A DNA stretch of 64,000 nt from PLA3 sp964592235 (GCA_964592235.1 CAZQCF010000001.1:186001-250000), one strand, 5' to 3'; shown: positions 7,631 through 19,502, counted from the first letter of the stretch. Notes: generated by a model from the letters alone, not told the origin. Program-made: numbers and translations.

Positions 7631-9733
7631 ATGATGAAGTGGTTTCGCGCGCACACCAAGAAGATCATGGTCGGCGTCGTCTTGCTCGCCATGCTGGCTT
7701 TCCTCGGTAGCGAGGCCATGTTTCAGTTGCTCTCGCCCAAAGACACGGCGGTCCCGGTCGCGCGGGCGTTTGGCGAAACAATTTCCAATCTCGATCTGCT
7801 TCCGGCGCAAAGCGACATCTCCGTTCTGGAAGCCCTCGGTGCCCAATGGCGCTACGACGCCGATGGGAAGATGAGCGTCGAGCACTGGTACGTCCTGCTG
7901 AAAGAGGCGGAGCGCGCCGGCGTCGTGGTCGCTGATTCGGAGGTGGAGGATGAGATCAACGCTGTCCAGCAAAGTCTGACGCAGCGCAACATCACGCAGA
8001 ATATCTTCGATCTCCTGCGCACCCAAAAGGACATCACGCCTCCGGTGCTGCGCCGCGCGGTGCGCAATCACATCATGATTCGTAAGCATGCGGGCAACGT
8101 TCACATGGCGTCGGTGCCGTCCGAGCCGGAGGTACGCCACTGGGTGCATGAGACTGAAGACAAGGTCAAGGTGCGCCTCGCGACGCTCGACGCCCAGCTT
8201 TTCTTCAAGGACACCATCCCTGTTACCGCCGAGGAATTGGCCGAGCAGTTCGAGAAGAACAAGGACTACCTCGCGGGCGACAGCCCCACGGGCTACGGCT
8301 ACAAGTACCCGCGGCGCGTCAAGCTGCAATACGTCGTTGCTCATGTCAACACGCTATCGGGCCAGATGACCCCCAGCCTCGATGAGCTGACCGCCTATTG
8401 GAAAAGTAATCGCGCGAAGTACCAGAAAGTAACGTATGACGTTCCGCCGATCGCAACGACCCAGCCGGAGGGGGCACCGCCGCCCGAGCCGAAGCGCGTG
8501 ACGACCGAGAAGACTTTCAGCGAGGCGCGGCCGGACGTGGAACGCGATGTGAGGGCACGCTCGGCACAGCAGGCCGCCGAACAGTCGATTCGCAAGCTGG
8601 CATCCTTGATGAGCCGTCCGTGGCAGGGCGTCCGCACCGATCCGCAGACGGGTTACAAGCCGATTCCCACGGGTGTGGATGCTCCGGATTACATGAAGAA
8701 TCTCGTGGCGCAGGTCGAGCGGGAATCAAACATCAAGCTGACCTACGTCGAAACGCCGCTGATGTCGGCCGAGGACCTTCGCAACGATTCGGACTTGCGC
8801 AACCTCGTGCTGGGCGGCGAAGGGCAGAGCGGCCTGACGATTCGCGATTATGCGTTTCGTGTTCCACTCTTTCACAAGCACGAGGCCGGCTCGGAACTGG
8901 TGCTCTCGCTCCAACTTTACCAGGCGCCCGACGCGCCGCTGACGGCGACGACCTTTGCCTTTGCCGACGGCAAGTTTGTCCCGGCCGTGGAGCGGATTGG
9001 CTTGTTCCGCGTGATTGAGGCGAAAGAGGCCGAGGTTCCGAGCGCGATGAACGACGTGTTGTCGCAGGTTGAGCGGGACGTGCAGATGCAGAAAGCATTT
9101 GACGAGATGGAGCCGACCGCCCAGCAGTTGTACGCGGCGTCGCTGCGGATTGGCTTGCAGGCCGCGGCGAGCCACTTTCCGGACAAGCTGACCCCCGCGT
9201 CGGTCAATGACAAGCCGACGACCGATGTCGGACCGTTTGCGCGGATGACGCGGATCGACCAGCAGCGGATGATGTCGGCCCTGCGCGAGGGCAAGCCGAT
9301 GCTGGAGCCCTGGAACGTGGTCGGCGTGGGCAGCTCGCAGGAGTTCATCGACGCCGTCTTCGCCATGACGCAGGAGGGCTGGCGACCCGTGCCGGCGACC
9401 GCGACCGACGGGCCGGGCATGGCGGCCGCCGCGACCCAGCCGGCGCTGATTCCGGAGCCGAAGGTGACGGTTGTGTCCGTCCCGAAGCTGAAGAAGAAGT
9501 TTGTCGTTGAACTGCTGGAACACACGCCGGTTGATGAAACGCGCTACGAGACGGATCTGCGCCAGACCGGCTACTTCGCCCTGCTCTCAAGCCGGGCGGC
9601 GGCCATGCGCTGGAGTTGGTTCGACGTTAAGCACATTGAGTCGCGCAGCGGATTCAGCCGCATCTCGCAGGAACCGACGCCTCCGTCGGCCGACGGCCTC
9701 GCGCCGCAACCGGCCAAGGCGGCGATGCCGTAA
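7631..9733 (+). CDS. PpiD/SurA-like membrane-anchored chaperone
   Basis: The 700-residue product starts at the ATG at 7631, nine bases after a good AAGGAG; an in-frame TTG at 7622 lies too close to it. A short basic N-terminus leads into one membrane segment (about residues 10-32, IMVGVVLLAMLAFLG). Next comes a SurA-N/PpiD-like helical region (FGETISNLDL..., RRAVRNHIMIRKHAGNV, VPVTAEELAEQFEKNKDYL, YKYPRRVKLQYVV). PpiD-type proteins help fold exported proteins. I cannot point to a convincing parvulin rotamase domain, so isomerase activity is not claimed. The C-terminus is Ala/Pro-rich. Confidence 0.72.
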   Translation: MMKWFRAHTKKIMVGVVLLAMLAFLGSEAMFQLLSPKDTAVPVARAFGETISNLDLLPAQSDISVLEALGAQWRYDADGKMSVEHWYVLLKEAERAGVVVADSEVEDEINAVQQSLTQRNITQNIFDLLRTQKDITPPVLRRAVRNHIMIRKHAGNVHMASVPSEPEVRHWVHETEDKVKVRLATLDAQLFFKDTIPVTAEELAEQFEKNKDYLAGDSPTGYGYKYPRRVKLQYVVAHVNTLSGQMTPSLDELTAYWKSNRAKYQKVTYDVPPIATTQPEGAPPPEPKRVTTEKTFSEARPDVERDVRARSAQQAAEQSIRKLASLMSRPWQGVRTDPQTGYKPIPTGVDAPDYMKNLVAQVERESNIKLTYVETPLMSAEDLRNDSDLRNLVLGGEGQSGLTIRDYAFRVPLFHKHEAGSELVLSLQLYQAPDAPLTATTFAFADGKFVPAVERIGLFRVIEAKEAEVPSAMNDVLSQVERDVQMQKAFDEMEPTAQQLYAASLRIGLQAAASHFPDKLTPASVNDKPTTDVGPFARMTRIDQQRMMSALREGKPMLEPWNVVGVGSSQEFIDAVFAMTQEGWRPVPATATDGPGMAAAATQPALIPEPKVTVVSVPKLKKKFVVELLEHTPVDETRYETDLRQTGYFALLSSRAAAMRWSWFDVKHIESRSGFSRISQEPTPPSADGLAPQPAKAAMP

Positions 9734-9809
9734 GGGTTGAGCCTTGGGTCGTGAGCCGTGAGCCCGGTCACCTCATTCCTGGCGAAGCAGGAAAGGGAGA
9801 TCGCACGGG

Positions 9810-10202
9810 TCATGGCCGAATGGGCACCGGTTTGCCGTCGCTGCCAACCGCGACATAGGTGATGTTCGCCGAGGTGACTGGGACGCGCGTACCGGGGGTC
9901 TCAAAGCGGTCAGCTTCGACGCGCACCTGGATCCGCGCCGACGTGCGCCCGACGTGAGCCGGCTCGGTGTAGAAGCTCAACACGTCGCCGACGAAGACCG
10001 GCTGCTTGAACTCCACGGTGTCCATGGCGACGGTCACGACCTTGTGCCGGGAGCCCAGCTTGCGTGCCTCGATCGCGCCGGCCTGGTCGAGATAGCTAAG
10101 TATGACGCCGCCGAAGATGGTGCCGTGGGCGTTGGTGTCGCGCGGCATCATCATGACCCGAATCACGGGTTCGGTGGGCGGTGGAAAATCGGTTCGCGTC
10201 AC
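9810..10202 (-). CDS. YciA-like hotdog-fold acyl-CoA thioesterase
   Basis: This is a predicted acyl-CoA thioesterase with one hotdog domain. HGTIFGGVILSYLDQAGAIEA carries the family's Asn-His-Gly and Asp region, and FVGDVLSFYTEPAHVGRTS is the second conserved strand. I choose the GTG at 10202, preceded by AAGGAC, giving 130 residues as usual for YciA. The frame also runs up to a TTG at 10244, which would add 14 residues without a ribosome-binding site. It is divergent from the next small membrane protein. Substrate chain length is not visible. Confidence 0.85.
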   Translation of the reverse strand: MTRTDFPPPTEPVIRVMMMPRDTNAHGTIFGGVILSYLDQAGAIEARKLGSRHKVVTVAMDTVEFKQPVFVGDVLSFYTEPAHVGRTSARIQVRVEADRFETPGTRVPVTSANITYVAVGSDGKPVPIRP

Positions 10203-10436
10203 AGTCGAAGTCCTTAGTGAGAGGAGGAGAAGTTCCCAATTCAACCGGCCGACAGGCTGAAATCGCCGATATTGTAGCGCCGGGCCACCTGGGCGACAGG
10301 GGCGCCGCCGGGGTCGGCCGGGGCTTTGTCAGGCGATGGGGGCCGGGTTAAGATCATGCTTCCGGCGGCGGGGTGTTCGCAGTCGCAAAGTCGCCTGCCC
10401 GCCGCACGATTTCCAATCGCTGACGGATTCACAGCC

Positions 10437-10820
10437 ATGAAGCTACCGAATTTCCGGTTGTACGACACGCAGGCCACGACGTCGATGCTGGTTGCAGTGT
10501 TCTGCACGCTGTGCCTGCTCATGATGTCGGTCGTGATCTTCAAAGGCATCAACACCGCCAACTGGGTCATTCCCTACAACCCGGAAGCCGGCATGGGCCA
10601 ATATCGCCCGTCGCTGGTGTTGCTCTTTACGGCTGTGTCGGTTCTTGGCGGCGGGGTCGCAGCCTTCATGGGCTTTCGCAGCCTCGGCCAGCAGCGCAAC
10701 AGCAAACAGGGTCGGTCCATGGTCGGGTTGCTGTTGGGCGTGATCGTTATTCCGCTGGCCATCGTTCTGTACGCGACGTGGAAAGAGCTGTCCGAGCCGA
10801 TCATCCGCGCGGCTACCTGA
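10437..10820 (+). CDS. Small three-helix membrane protein, unknown
   Basis: The 127-residue product has three hydrophobic segments (about 16-36, 58-80 and 95-114) and a short basic loop (RSLGQQRNSKQGR) between the second and third. The ATG at 10437 begins the MKLPNFRLYD N-terminus; the open frame upstream to 10326 lacks protein-like character. I do not recognise the family. A second small membrane protein follows 78 bases downstream on the same strand, so they may be cotranscribed. Confidence 0.68.
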   Translation: MKLPNFRLYDTQATTSMLVAVFCTLCLLMMSVVIFKGINTANWVIPYNPEAGMGQYRPSLVLLFTAVSVLGGGVAAFMGFRSLGQQRNSKQGRSMVGLLLGVIVIPLAIVLYATWKELSEPIIRAAT

Positions 10821-10898
10821 AACAGAATCTCCAGATGGTTGGGGCCGCGGTTACGTCAAAAGGTCCGTCGGCGAATTCCGTTCGAGTAACGTGGAAAC

Positions 10899-11369
10899 AT
10901 GGCCATGTCCTGGGTACTGAACATCCTCGTTCCCGGGGTGGGGTTGATCCTGCGCCGACGTGAGTGGCTGGGGCTGACGTTGGCACTGCTCTATGCGCTG
11001 TGCGGGAACCTGGCGATCGCGGCGTGGCTGATAGCACCCGACGCGATCCCGGCGTGGCTGGCCATGCTGGCGACGTTGCTGACGGGTTTATCCTGGCTAG
11101 CGGCCCAGGGGCTCTTCGCGCGACACCAGGCGGAGATGCGGCGCCGAGCACGAGCGCTCGCGACGTTGCTTCAGGAGGCGCGTCAATCGCTTGGTGCAAA
11201 CCGCCTCGACGTCGCGCGCGTGGCGCTGGAGAGCGCCCTGGAGATCGACGGCGAGCACGTGGACGTGAAGGCCTTGTGGGTTCGACTTTGCGCCCTGGAG
11301 CAGGCCGCTCAAGAAGCAACCGCACCGGCGTGTCCGGATGGCGGCCGATCATCCGTGGTCGGTGGTTAG
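10899..11369 (+). CDS. Membrane protein with C-terminal TPR-like helices, unknown
   Basis: The 156-residue product has hydrophobic segments at about residues 5-18, 24-45 and 50-73. A basic amphipathic C-terminal part resembles a single tetratricopeptide pair (LLQEARQSLGANRLDVARVALESALEIDGEHVDVKALW, broken here for reading). The start may be the ATG at 10899 or at 10905. The family is not recognised. A helix-turn-helix repeat on the cytosolic side suggests protein contact. Confidence 0.62.
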   Translation: MAMSWVLNILVPGVGLILRRREWLGLTLALLYALCGNLAIAAWLIAPDAIPAWLAMLATLLTGLSWLAAQGLFARHQAEMRRRARALATLLQEARQSLGANRLDVARVALESALEIDGEHVDVKALWVRLCALEQAAQEATAPACPDGGRSSVVGG

Positions 11370-11853
11370 AATTCATCTCCATTTCTCTCTACCCGCTTCA
11401 TTGTCATTCCCGCGAAAGCGGGAATCCAGTAAATGACCGAGCGGTCTGCACGCTCGCATTCGCGAGGGTGACGGTTGAGGGATCGCTTCTCCCGGCCCGT
11501 ACACAGAAGAGACTCAACTGTTTCTCGGACGGCAGCGGTCCGCGCCCAATCCTGGGTGGCATCAATCTGTCGAAATTCTGTCTCGCTCGCGTGAAACCGG
11601 ACCTTGTCTCGCTTGAGGCGACGGGCCTAGCATGAATTGGGAGCAGTCGCGCGGATCGATTGCCCGCCGGGCGTTTTGAATCCGCGCGAGGAGGCGCCGC
11701 CGAGCGCATGCGGCGGCGCGGGGGGTTCGCCGAAGCGCGAATCAAACCTGAACACACAGAATGATCTCATCGCGCGCCGAGCGCGCGGTGAACGGAGCCG
11801 GTCCGCGCCGGCTTCACATGGAAGAGGTTCACACCAAGAGGGGGAGGATCATC
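11370..11853. other. 484-base intergenic region with two palindromes
   Basis: No convincing gene. It holds the dRS3-like palindrome at 11403-11429. It also holds a nested hairpin at 11648-11688: outer CGCGCGGAT with ATCCGCGCG, and inner GCCCG-C-CGGGC at 11662-11672. GGGGGAGG just before 11854 is the ribosome-binding site of the next gene. Confidence 0.6.
11403..11429. repeat. dRS3/NIME-like palindrome (ATTCCCGC...GCGGGAAT)
   Basis: ATTCCCGC (11406-11413), GAAA and GCGGGAAT (11418-11425), with GTC before and CCAG after. This is the layout of the short repeats first described in Neisseria (ATTCCC...GGGAAT) and seen in many genomes. It lies between genes. Confidence 0.72.
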
Positions 11854-12441
11854 ATGCGGTCGCGCAATCTGAATCGGTGGATGCTTGGCCTGGCAGGATG
11901 GTTGACCGCCGCGTCGGCTGGTCTGCCTGCGGCCCGGGCGGATATTGTGAACTTCACGTTCACCAGCACGACGAACAACGCCTATAACAATCGTGCGTTT
12001 TTTCTCAATACGGGGCTTTCCGTGCAGCCCGGTGACCTGATCCGCATTCAGGGCACGGGCAGTATCTACGTCGGCGGGGGGCAATACGTCTTGAGCAATT
12101 TCGACATGGGACTTGTTTCGAACCTGAACCAGCCGTCGGTGGTGCGCGATTACCACGGCAACGGCACGAACTACACGGGCACGCCCTACCCGCTGACCGG
12201 CGAGAGCGTGCTCTTCTCGCAGGATCGCGTCAGCCTGACCGACGATCACCACCTGAACATCATCGTGACGGCGCAATCGGCCGGTAACGTCTACATTGGG
12301 ATGTTCGACAATTACTTTGCCGACAATACCGGAAGTCATCATTTCACGCTCGAGGTCATCCCCGAGCCGGCGACGGCATCGCTAAGCCTGTTCGCGGTCC
12401 TGGGCTGCCTGGCCCGCCGGCGCACAAACATTCGCCGGTAA
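11854..12441 (+). CDS. PEP-CTERM sorted exported protein
   Basis: I start at the ATG at 11854 because GGGGGAGG lies just upstream and the product then begins with a signal peptide (RWMLGLAGWLTAASAGLPAARA). The 195-residue protein has a small beta-rich body and ends in the exosortase sorting signal: VIPEPATASLSLFAVLGCLA, then RRR. PEP-CTERM proteins are anchored, cleaved and released or surface-attached by exosortase, usually in organisms making exopolysaccharide. No exosortase gene is in this window. The body (TSTTNNAYNNRAFFLNTGLSV) is not assigned to a family. Confidence 0.8.
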   Translation: MRSRNLNRWMLGLAGWLTAASAGLPAARADIVNFTFTSTTNNAYNNRAFFLNTGLSVQPGDLIRIQGTGSIYVGGGQYVLSNFDMGLVSNLNQPSVVRDYHGNGTNYTGTPYPLTGESVLFSQDRVSLTDDHHLNIIVTAQSAGNVYIGMFDNYFADNTGSHHFTLEVIPEPATASLSLFAVLGCLARRRTNIRR

Positions 12442-12519
12442 ATTGGTTAGGCACGGGGTTGTATCCGATACTACCTTCGGAAGCGGCTTGTTTTGTGCAG
12501 GTCCGGTAGGATCGTGCAT

Positions 12520-12548
12520 TTGAACGCGCCGTGCGCGGCTACTACAAT
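12520..12548 (+). promoter_or_regulatory. Candidate sigma70-type promoter of clpC
   Basis: TTGAAC (12520-12525), exactly 17 bases, then TACAAT (12543-12548). This would give a leader of about 160 bases before the clpC ATG. Confidence 0.5.
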
Positions 12549-12718
12549 CGGACAAGAACTCACGGCGCGTTTGGGCGAAGCCGATTGCCAAGCAGGAGCC
12601 GCGGCCCTTCAAGGAGGCCGACCGGAGGTTGGGTAGAGGCGGGGCGGGCTGTTTCGTTGACCACGGAGCGGTTTGCCTGAACTGGCGGGAAGCACAGACC
12701 CCGAGAGGACCGAGAGAT

Positions 12719-15247
<2,529 letters not shown>

Positions 15248-15287
15248 CGCCGCGGACCGATGCGTTGACGAATCAAATGATTCACCC

Positions 15288-15320
15288 GCCCCGCGAGCGA
15301 TCCTCGCGGGGCTTTTTATT
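15288..15320 (+). terminator. Rho-independent terminator of clpC
   Basis: GCCCCGCGAG (15288-15297), loop CGATC and the exact complement CTCGCGGGGC (15303-15312), followed by TTTTTATT. Confidence 0.93.
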
Positions 15321-15381
15321 GCGCGCCGGCGCAAGCATCCGCATTTGACGACTTCATCGTGGCGGCGTAATCTTCGGAGCT

Positions 15382-15630
15382 ATGAGCACGCGCGAGACCT
15401 TGCGAACCTACCTGTTCGGGACGCTGATCCCGACGCCTGCGGAGAGCTGGCCGGGGGATGAAGCGGATCTGTTCGAGGCTGGGATGGACTCCCTGCGCGT
15501 GATGCAGCTGCTCGTCTTCGTCGAGGACAAGCTGGGGGTGAACCTGCCCGATCACGAGGTGACGCCGGAGCGGATTGGCACCGTCGCGGCCCTGGTCGGC
15601 TGGATCGAGTCGCACAAGAAGTCGCGCTGA
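15382..15630 (+). CDS. Free-standing acyl/peptidyl carrier protein
   Basis: The 82-residue product is one carrier domain. Ser37 of AGMDSLRVMQLL is the predicted phosphopantetheine attachment site, followed by the usual helix (VEDKLGVNLPDHEVTPE). It sits 33 bases upstream of an amino-acid-type adenylation enzyme on the same strand, so it probably accepts that enzyme's activated acid. It follows a terminator, so it starts its own unit rather than continuing clpC. The housekeeping AcpP is normally with fab genes and more acidic, which argues for a dedicated carrier. Confidence 0.87.
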   Translation: MSTRETLRTYLFGTLIPTPAESWPGDEADLFEAGMDSLRVMQLLVFVEDKLGVNLPDHEVTPERIGTVAALVGWIESHKKSR

Positions 15631-15663
15631 CGCCGAAGGTCCGTTCGGCGATAATCCCATCGG

Positions 15664-17259
15664 ATGACCCAAACGCTTTTCACGTTATTGAAATCCGCTG
15701 CTTCGCGGCATGGGGACCAGCCCGCGGTCTGCTACGAGGGCCGAACGCTGACGTACGCGGCCTTGCTCGATTCGGCGAGTCGGCTGGCGTCGACGCTGGC
15801 GGAACAGGGCGCGGGGCCGGGCGAGCAGGTCGCGTTCTGCTTTCGCAAGAGCATCGATGCGATCGTGACGATGTTCGCGCTGATCCGCACGGGCGCGTGT
15901 TACGTGCCGTTGGATCCGGCATGGCCGGCCGAGCGGTGCGCGATGATCTGTGAGGACGCGTCGATCCGGCTCTGGACGGGCAGCGCGCCGCCGGCGGCGG
16001 GCATCGGCGGGATCGCGCGGGCGGTTTGCACGAGCCTGACGGGTGCGGGCAGCGCGTCTGGAAGCGGCGCAGCGATTGAAGCCGGGGGCCGGTCAAGCGG
16101 CGCGCCACAAAGTGTCTCCGTTATGACACTCTCCGACGCGATGCAGTCCGCGCCGCCGGCGTGGGCTCCGCGCGAGCCGGCGGGGGGCATCGCCAATCTG
16201 CTGTTCACCTCCGGCTCGACGGGGCGTCCCAAGGGGGTGCAGATCACGACGTTGAGCCTGCTGCACTATTCGCAGTGGGTCGTCGATTTCTTCAGACTGA
16301 CGGCCGAAGACCGCGTGGCCAATCACGCGCCGTACAACTTTGACCTTTCCACGTTGGACATTTTCGCGGCCGTTCGAGCCGGCGCGGCGATGGTCCCGGT
16401 GCCCGAGAAGCTGAAGATGTTTCCGTACCAGTTGGCGAAGTACATTGCCGACGAGCGGATCACGACGTGGTACTCCGTGCCGTCGGCGCTGATCATGATG
16501 CAGCTTCGCGGCAAGTTGCGCGAGCACGATCTGTCGGCGCTGCGGCACGTGATCTTCGCCGGCGAGGTGATGCCCAAGCCGGCGCTGAAGGAGCTGGCGG
16601 CCGACCTGCCGCCCGTGACGCTGACTAATCTGTACGGCCCGACGGAGACAAATGTCTGTACATACCATCCGTGCACGCCGGCCGATCTCGCCGACGAGGG
16701 ACCGGTGCCGATCGGCCGCCCGATCACTGACACGCGCGTGTGGATCGTTGATGACGCGATGCGGCCCGTTCCGGCGGGTGAAGCGGGCGAGCTTCTGGTG
16801 GCCGGGCCGACCGTGACGACGGGTTACTTCGGCGATGCGATGAAGACGGCCGAGCGGCTGGTCCCCGCGCCGGCGGGCGACGGCATGGCCTATCGCACGG
16901 GGGATCGCGTCCGCGCACGGGCGGACGGTGTGCTGGTGTTCGAGGGCCGGATCGATCGGATGATCAAGGCGCGCGGCCATCGCATCGAACCGGGCGAGAT
17001 CGAAGCGGCGCTCGCGAAGCATCCGGCGGTGAAAGAGGCGGCGGTCGTGCCGATTCCCGACCCGGTGTTCGGCAATCGGATCAAAGCGTGCCTCGCGCCG
17101 CGCGACGGGGCGTCGCTGGTGGAGGCGGATCTGGCGGCGTTCTGCAAGACGCACCTCCCGCCGTACATGCTGCCCGACATCTGGGCGTTTTATCCCGCGC
17201 TGCCGCGCACCGATCGCGAGAAGATTGATTTGCAGCAGTTGATGTCGACGAGCGCGTGA
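15664..17259 (+). CDS. Stand-alone amino-acid-type adenylation enzyme (DltA/NRPS A-domain family)
   Basis: The 531-residue ANL-superfamily enzyme activates a carboxylic acid as acyl-AMP. Core motifs are intact: LLFTSGSTGRPKG (179-191), NFDLSTLDIF with the Asp that normally holds an amino group, NLYGPTE, YRTGDRV and the catalytic Lys520 in DREKIDLQQL. The Asp in NFD suggests an amino acid rather than a fatty acid; specificity is not predicted. There is no condensation or thioesterase domain nearby, so carrier plus ligase may load an amino acid for a small-molecule or envelope modification (as DltA/DltC do). An Ala/Gly/Ser-rich insert sits near residues 118-155. Confidence 0.85.
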   Translation: MTQTLFTLLKSAASRHGDQPAVCYEGRTLTYAALLDSASRLASTLAEQGAGPGEQVAFCFRKSIDAIVTMFALIRTGACYVPLDPAWPAERCAMICEDASIRLWTGSAPPAAGIGGIARAVCTSLTGAGSASGSGAAIEAGGRSSGAPQSVSVMTLSDAMQSAPPAWAPREPAGGIANLLFTSGSTGRPKGVQITTLSLLHYSQWVVDFFRLTAEDRVANHAPYNFDLSTLDIFAAVRAGAAMVPVPEKLKMFPYQLAKYIADERITTWYSVPSALIMMQLRGKLREHDLSALRHVIFAGEVMPKPALKELAADLPPVTLTNLYGPTETNVCTYHPCTPADLADEGPVPIGRPITDTRVWIVDDAMRPVPAGEAGELLVAGPTVTTGYFGDAMKTAERLVPAPAGDGMAYRTGDRVRARADGVLVFEGRIDRMIKARGHRIEPGEIEAALAKHPAVKEAAVVPIPDPVFGNRIKACLAPRDGASLVEADLAAFCKTHLPPYMLPDIWAFYPALPRTDREKIDLQQLMSTSA

Positions 17260-17261
17260 TG

Positions 17262-17293
17262 AAAAAAAAGCCGACGGATCGAAGTCCGTCGGC
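17262..17293 (-). terminator. Rho-independent terminator of the rpsO-pnp unit, built on a family B repeat
   Basis: Read on the minus strand, GCCGACGGA, a 6-base loop and TCCGTCGGC are followed by eight Ts (the A-run at 17262-17269). The stem is the same as the GCCGACGGAT...ATCCGTCGGC repeats found inside genes at 46563, 51383 and 51563. It starts 77 bases after the pnp stop and only a few bases from the convergent adenylation gene. Confidence 0.88.
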
Positions 17294-17369
17294 CTTGTGT
17301 CCGAGTGGTTCTTATTGTTACCGCGTCGCGCGAGATCATCGGTCCGGCCCGGCACGGCTCTGTGATCGC

Positions 17370-19502
17370 TTACGCGCTGCCCACGCTCTGCGGGCTTGAT
17401 TTCTCTTCGATCATGACGGCCTTGCGCGAGAGCTTCACGCGGCCGGTGTCGTCGATCAGAATGACCTTTACGCGCATCTCGTCGCCGATCTTGCAGACGT
17501 CGGAGACTTTCTGTACGTAGCCGTCGGAGAGTTCGCTGATGTGGCAGAGGCCGTCGAGGCCGGGCGCCACTTCGATGAACGCGCCGAATTCCTTGATCGA
17601 GGTGACGCGACCGGTATAGATCTTGCCGAGCTTGACGCCTTCGGAGATCTGCTCGATGGCTTCGTAGGCGGCGCGAGCCGAATCGGCGTTGACGCTGGAA
17701 ATGAAGACCGTGCCGTCGTCCTGGATGTCGATCGTGGCGCCGGTGTTGGCTTCGAGGGCTTTGATGCCCTTGCCGCCGGGGCCGATGATCTTGCCGATCT
17801 TGTCCTGGTGTACCTTGATCGAGAGGAGGCGCGGAGCGTAGTTGCTGATGTCGGCACGGGGGGCGGGCAGGGCCTTGAGCATCTCCTTGAGAATCTTCAG
17901 CCGAGCCTTTTTCGCCAGCTCGAGCACTTCCACGATCTGCGCCTGGCTGATCTCGCGGGTCTTGAGGTCGAGCTGGACGGCCGTGATGCCGACCTGGCTG
18001 CCAGAGACCTTGAAGTCCATATCGCCGAAGTGGTCTTCCTCGCCCATGATGTCAACGAGTAATTTGTAGCGATTGTCGTCATGCACCATGCCGATGCTGA
18101 TGCCGGCGACCGGGTGGCGGATCGGCACACCGGCGTCCATGAGGGCGAGGGTGCCGCCGCAGACGCTGGCCATGCTGCTGGAGCCGTTGGACTCCATGAT
18201 GTCGCTGACAAGTCGAATGGTGTACGGGAACTTGTCGGGCGTGGGCAGGACGGCCTGGAGGCTGCGCTCGGCGAGATTGCCGTGGCCGATTTCGCGGCGA
18301 CTGACGGCGCCGATGCGCTTGGCCTCGCCGGTGCAGAACGGCGGGAAGTTGTAGTGCAGCATGAACTTCTTGCTGTATTCCTCGATCAAGTCGTCGACCA
18401 TCTGCTCGTCGCGGCTGGTGCCGAGCGTCGTCACGACCAGGGCTTGCGTCTCGCCGCGGGTGAACAGGGCCGAGCCGTGCGTTCGCGGCAGGACGCCGAC
18501 TTCGCACGTGATCTGGCGGATGTCCTCGACGCCGCGGCCGTCGGAACGCACGCCCTCATCGAGCACACCCATGTGGAACAGGCGCTCCTCGATTTTCTGC
18601 AATTCGTTGATGACATCGTTCTTGGTATAGAGCAGCTTCTTCGCAGCGGCTTCGTCCTCGGGGATGAGGGCAGCGACGACCTTTTCATAAACGGCTTTGA
18701 CGCCGGCCTTGCGGTCTTCCTTCTTGGCGGCGCGGCGGGCGTTCTTGAGGTCAAACTGCTCGCAGAGCTTCGCGACCTTGTCGGGCAGCGACGCATCCTT
18801 CTCGGGCGGGGTCCACTCCTTGGCGCGGCCGACCTTCTGGCCCAGCTCCTGGATCAGCGCGACGATTTTCTTCGCGTGTTCGTGGCCGAAAGCGATGGCG
18901 TCGGCGACGTCCTTCTCGGGAAGTTCGTTGGCGGCGACTTCGATCATGTTGACGCCGTAGCGATGGACGGCGAGGACCACTTCGATATCGCTGACGGCCC
19001 GCTCGGCGATGGTGGGGTTGATGACCCATTGGCCGTCGACCCGACCGACGCGAACGCCAGCGACCGGTCCGTCAAAGGGGATGTTGCTGACCATGAGGGC
19101 GGCGGACGCGCCGGACATGGCGAGCACGTCGGCGTCGTTCTCCTGGTCGGAGGAGAGGACCATGGCCTGAATCTGGACTTCGTTCATGAATCCGTCGGGA
19201 AAGAGCGGGCGGAGCGGCCGGTCGGTGAGCCGCATGGTGAGGATTTCCTTCTGGGTCGGCCGGGCCTCGCGTTTGAAGAAGCCGCCGGGGAACTTGCCCG
19301 CGGCGTACATCTTCTCGCGATAGTCGATGGTGAGGGGGAAGAAGTCGATTCCCTCGCGGGGTTTGTCCATCACGGCGGTGCAAAGAACGACCGTGTCGCC
19401 GTAGGTAACCGTGACCGCGCCGGAAGCCAGCTTGGCCAGCCTGCCGGTCTCGAACTTCATGATTCGTCCGCCGATTTCCGCTTCAACGCTGTGCATCGTC
19501 AT
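17370..19502 (-). CDS. pnp: Polyribonucleotide nucleotidyltransferase (PNPase)
   Basis: The 710-residue 3'-5' phosphorolytic exoribonuclease belongs to RNA decay. It has a first RNase PH core (from residue 1, YREKMYAAGKFPGGFFKREARP), an all-helical linker, a second RNase PH core (about 320-545, RTHGSALFTRGETQALVVTTLG), a KH domain (about 558-618, IGKIIGPGGKGIKALEANTG) and an S1 domain (about 622-692, GRVTSIKEFGAFIEVAPGLDG). The start MTMHSVEAEIGGR has AGGAAAAGG upstream; the second ATG six bases on is an alternative. It lies downstream of rpsO, the classical arrangement. Confidence 0.97.
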   Translation of the reverse strand: MTMHSVEAEIGGRIMKFETGRLAKLASGAVTVTYGDTVVLCTAVMDKPREGIDFFPLTIDYREKMYAAGKFPGGFFKREARPTQKEILTMRLTDRPLRPLFPDGFMNEVQIQAMVLSSDQENDADVLAMSGASAALMVSNIPFDGPVAGVRVGRVDGQWVINPTIAERAVSDIEVVLAVHRYGVNMIEVAANELPEKDVADAIAFGHEHAKKIVALIQELGQKVGRAKEWTPPEKDASLPDKVAKLCEQFDLKNARRAAKKEDRKAGVKAVYEKVVAALIPEDEAAAKKLLYTKNDVINELQKIEERLFHMGVLDEGVRSDGRGVEDIRQITCEVGVLPRTHGSALFTRGETQALVVTTLGTSRDEQMVDDLIEEYSKKFMLHYNFPPFCTGEAKRIGAVSRREIGHGNLAERSLQAVLPTPDKFPYTIRLVSDIMESNGSSSMASVCGGTLALMDAGVPIRHPVAGISIGMVHDDNRYKLLVDIMGEEDHFGDMDFKVSGSQVGITAVQLDLKTREISQAQIVEVLELAKKARLKILKEMLKALPAPRADISNYAPRLLSIKVHQDKIGKIIGPGGKGIKALEANTGATIDIQDDGTVFISSVNADSARAAYEAIEQISEGVKLGKIYTGRVTSIKEFGAFIEVAPGLDGLCHISELSDGYVQKVSDVCKIGDEMRVKVILIDDTGRVKLSRKAVMIEEKSSPQSVGSA

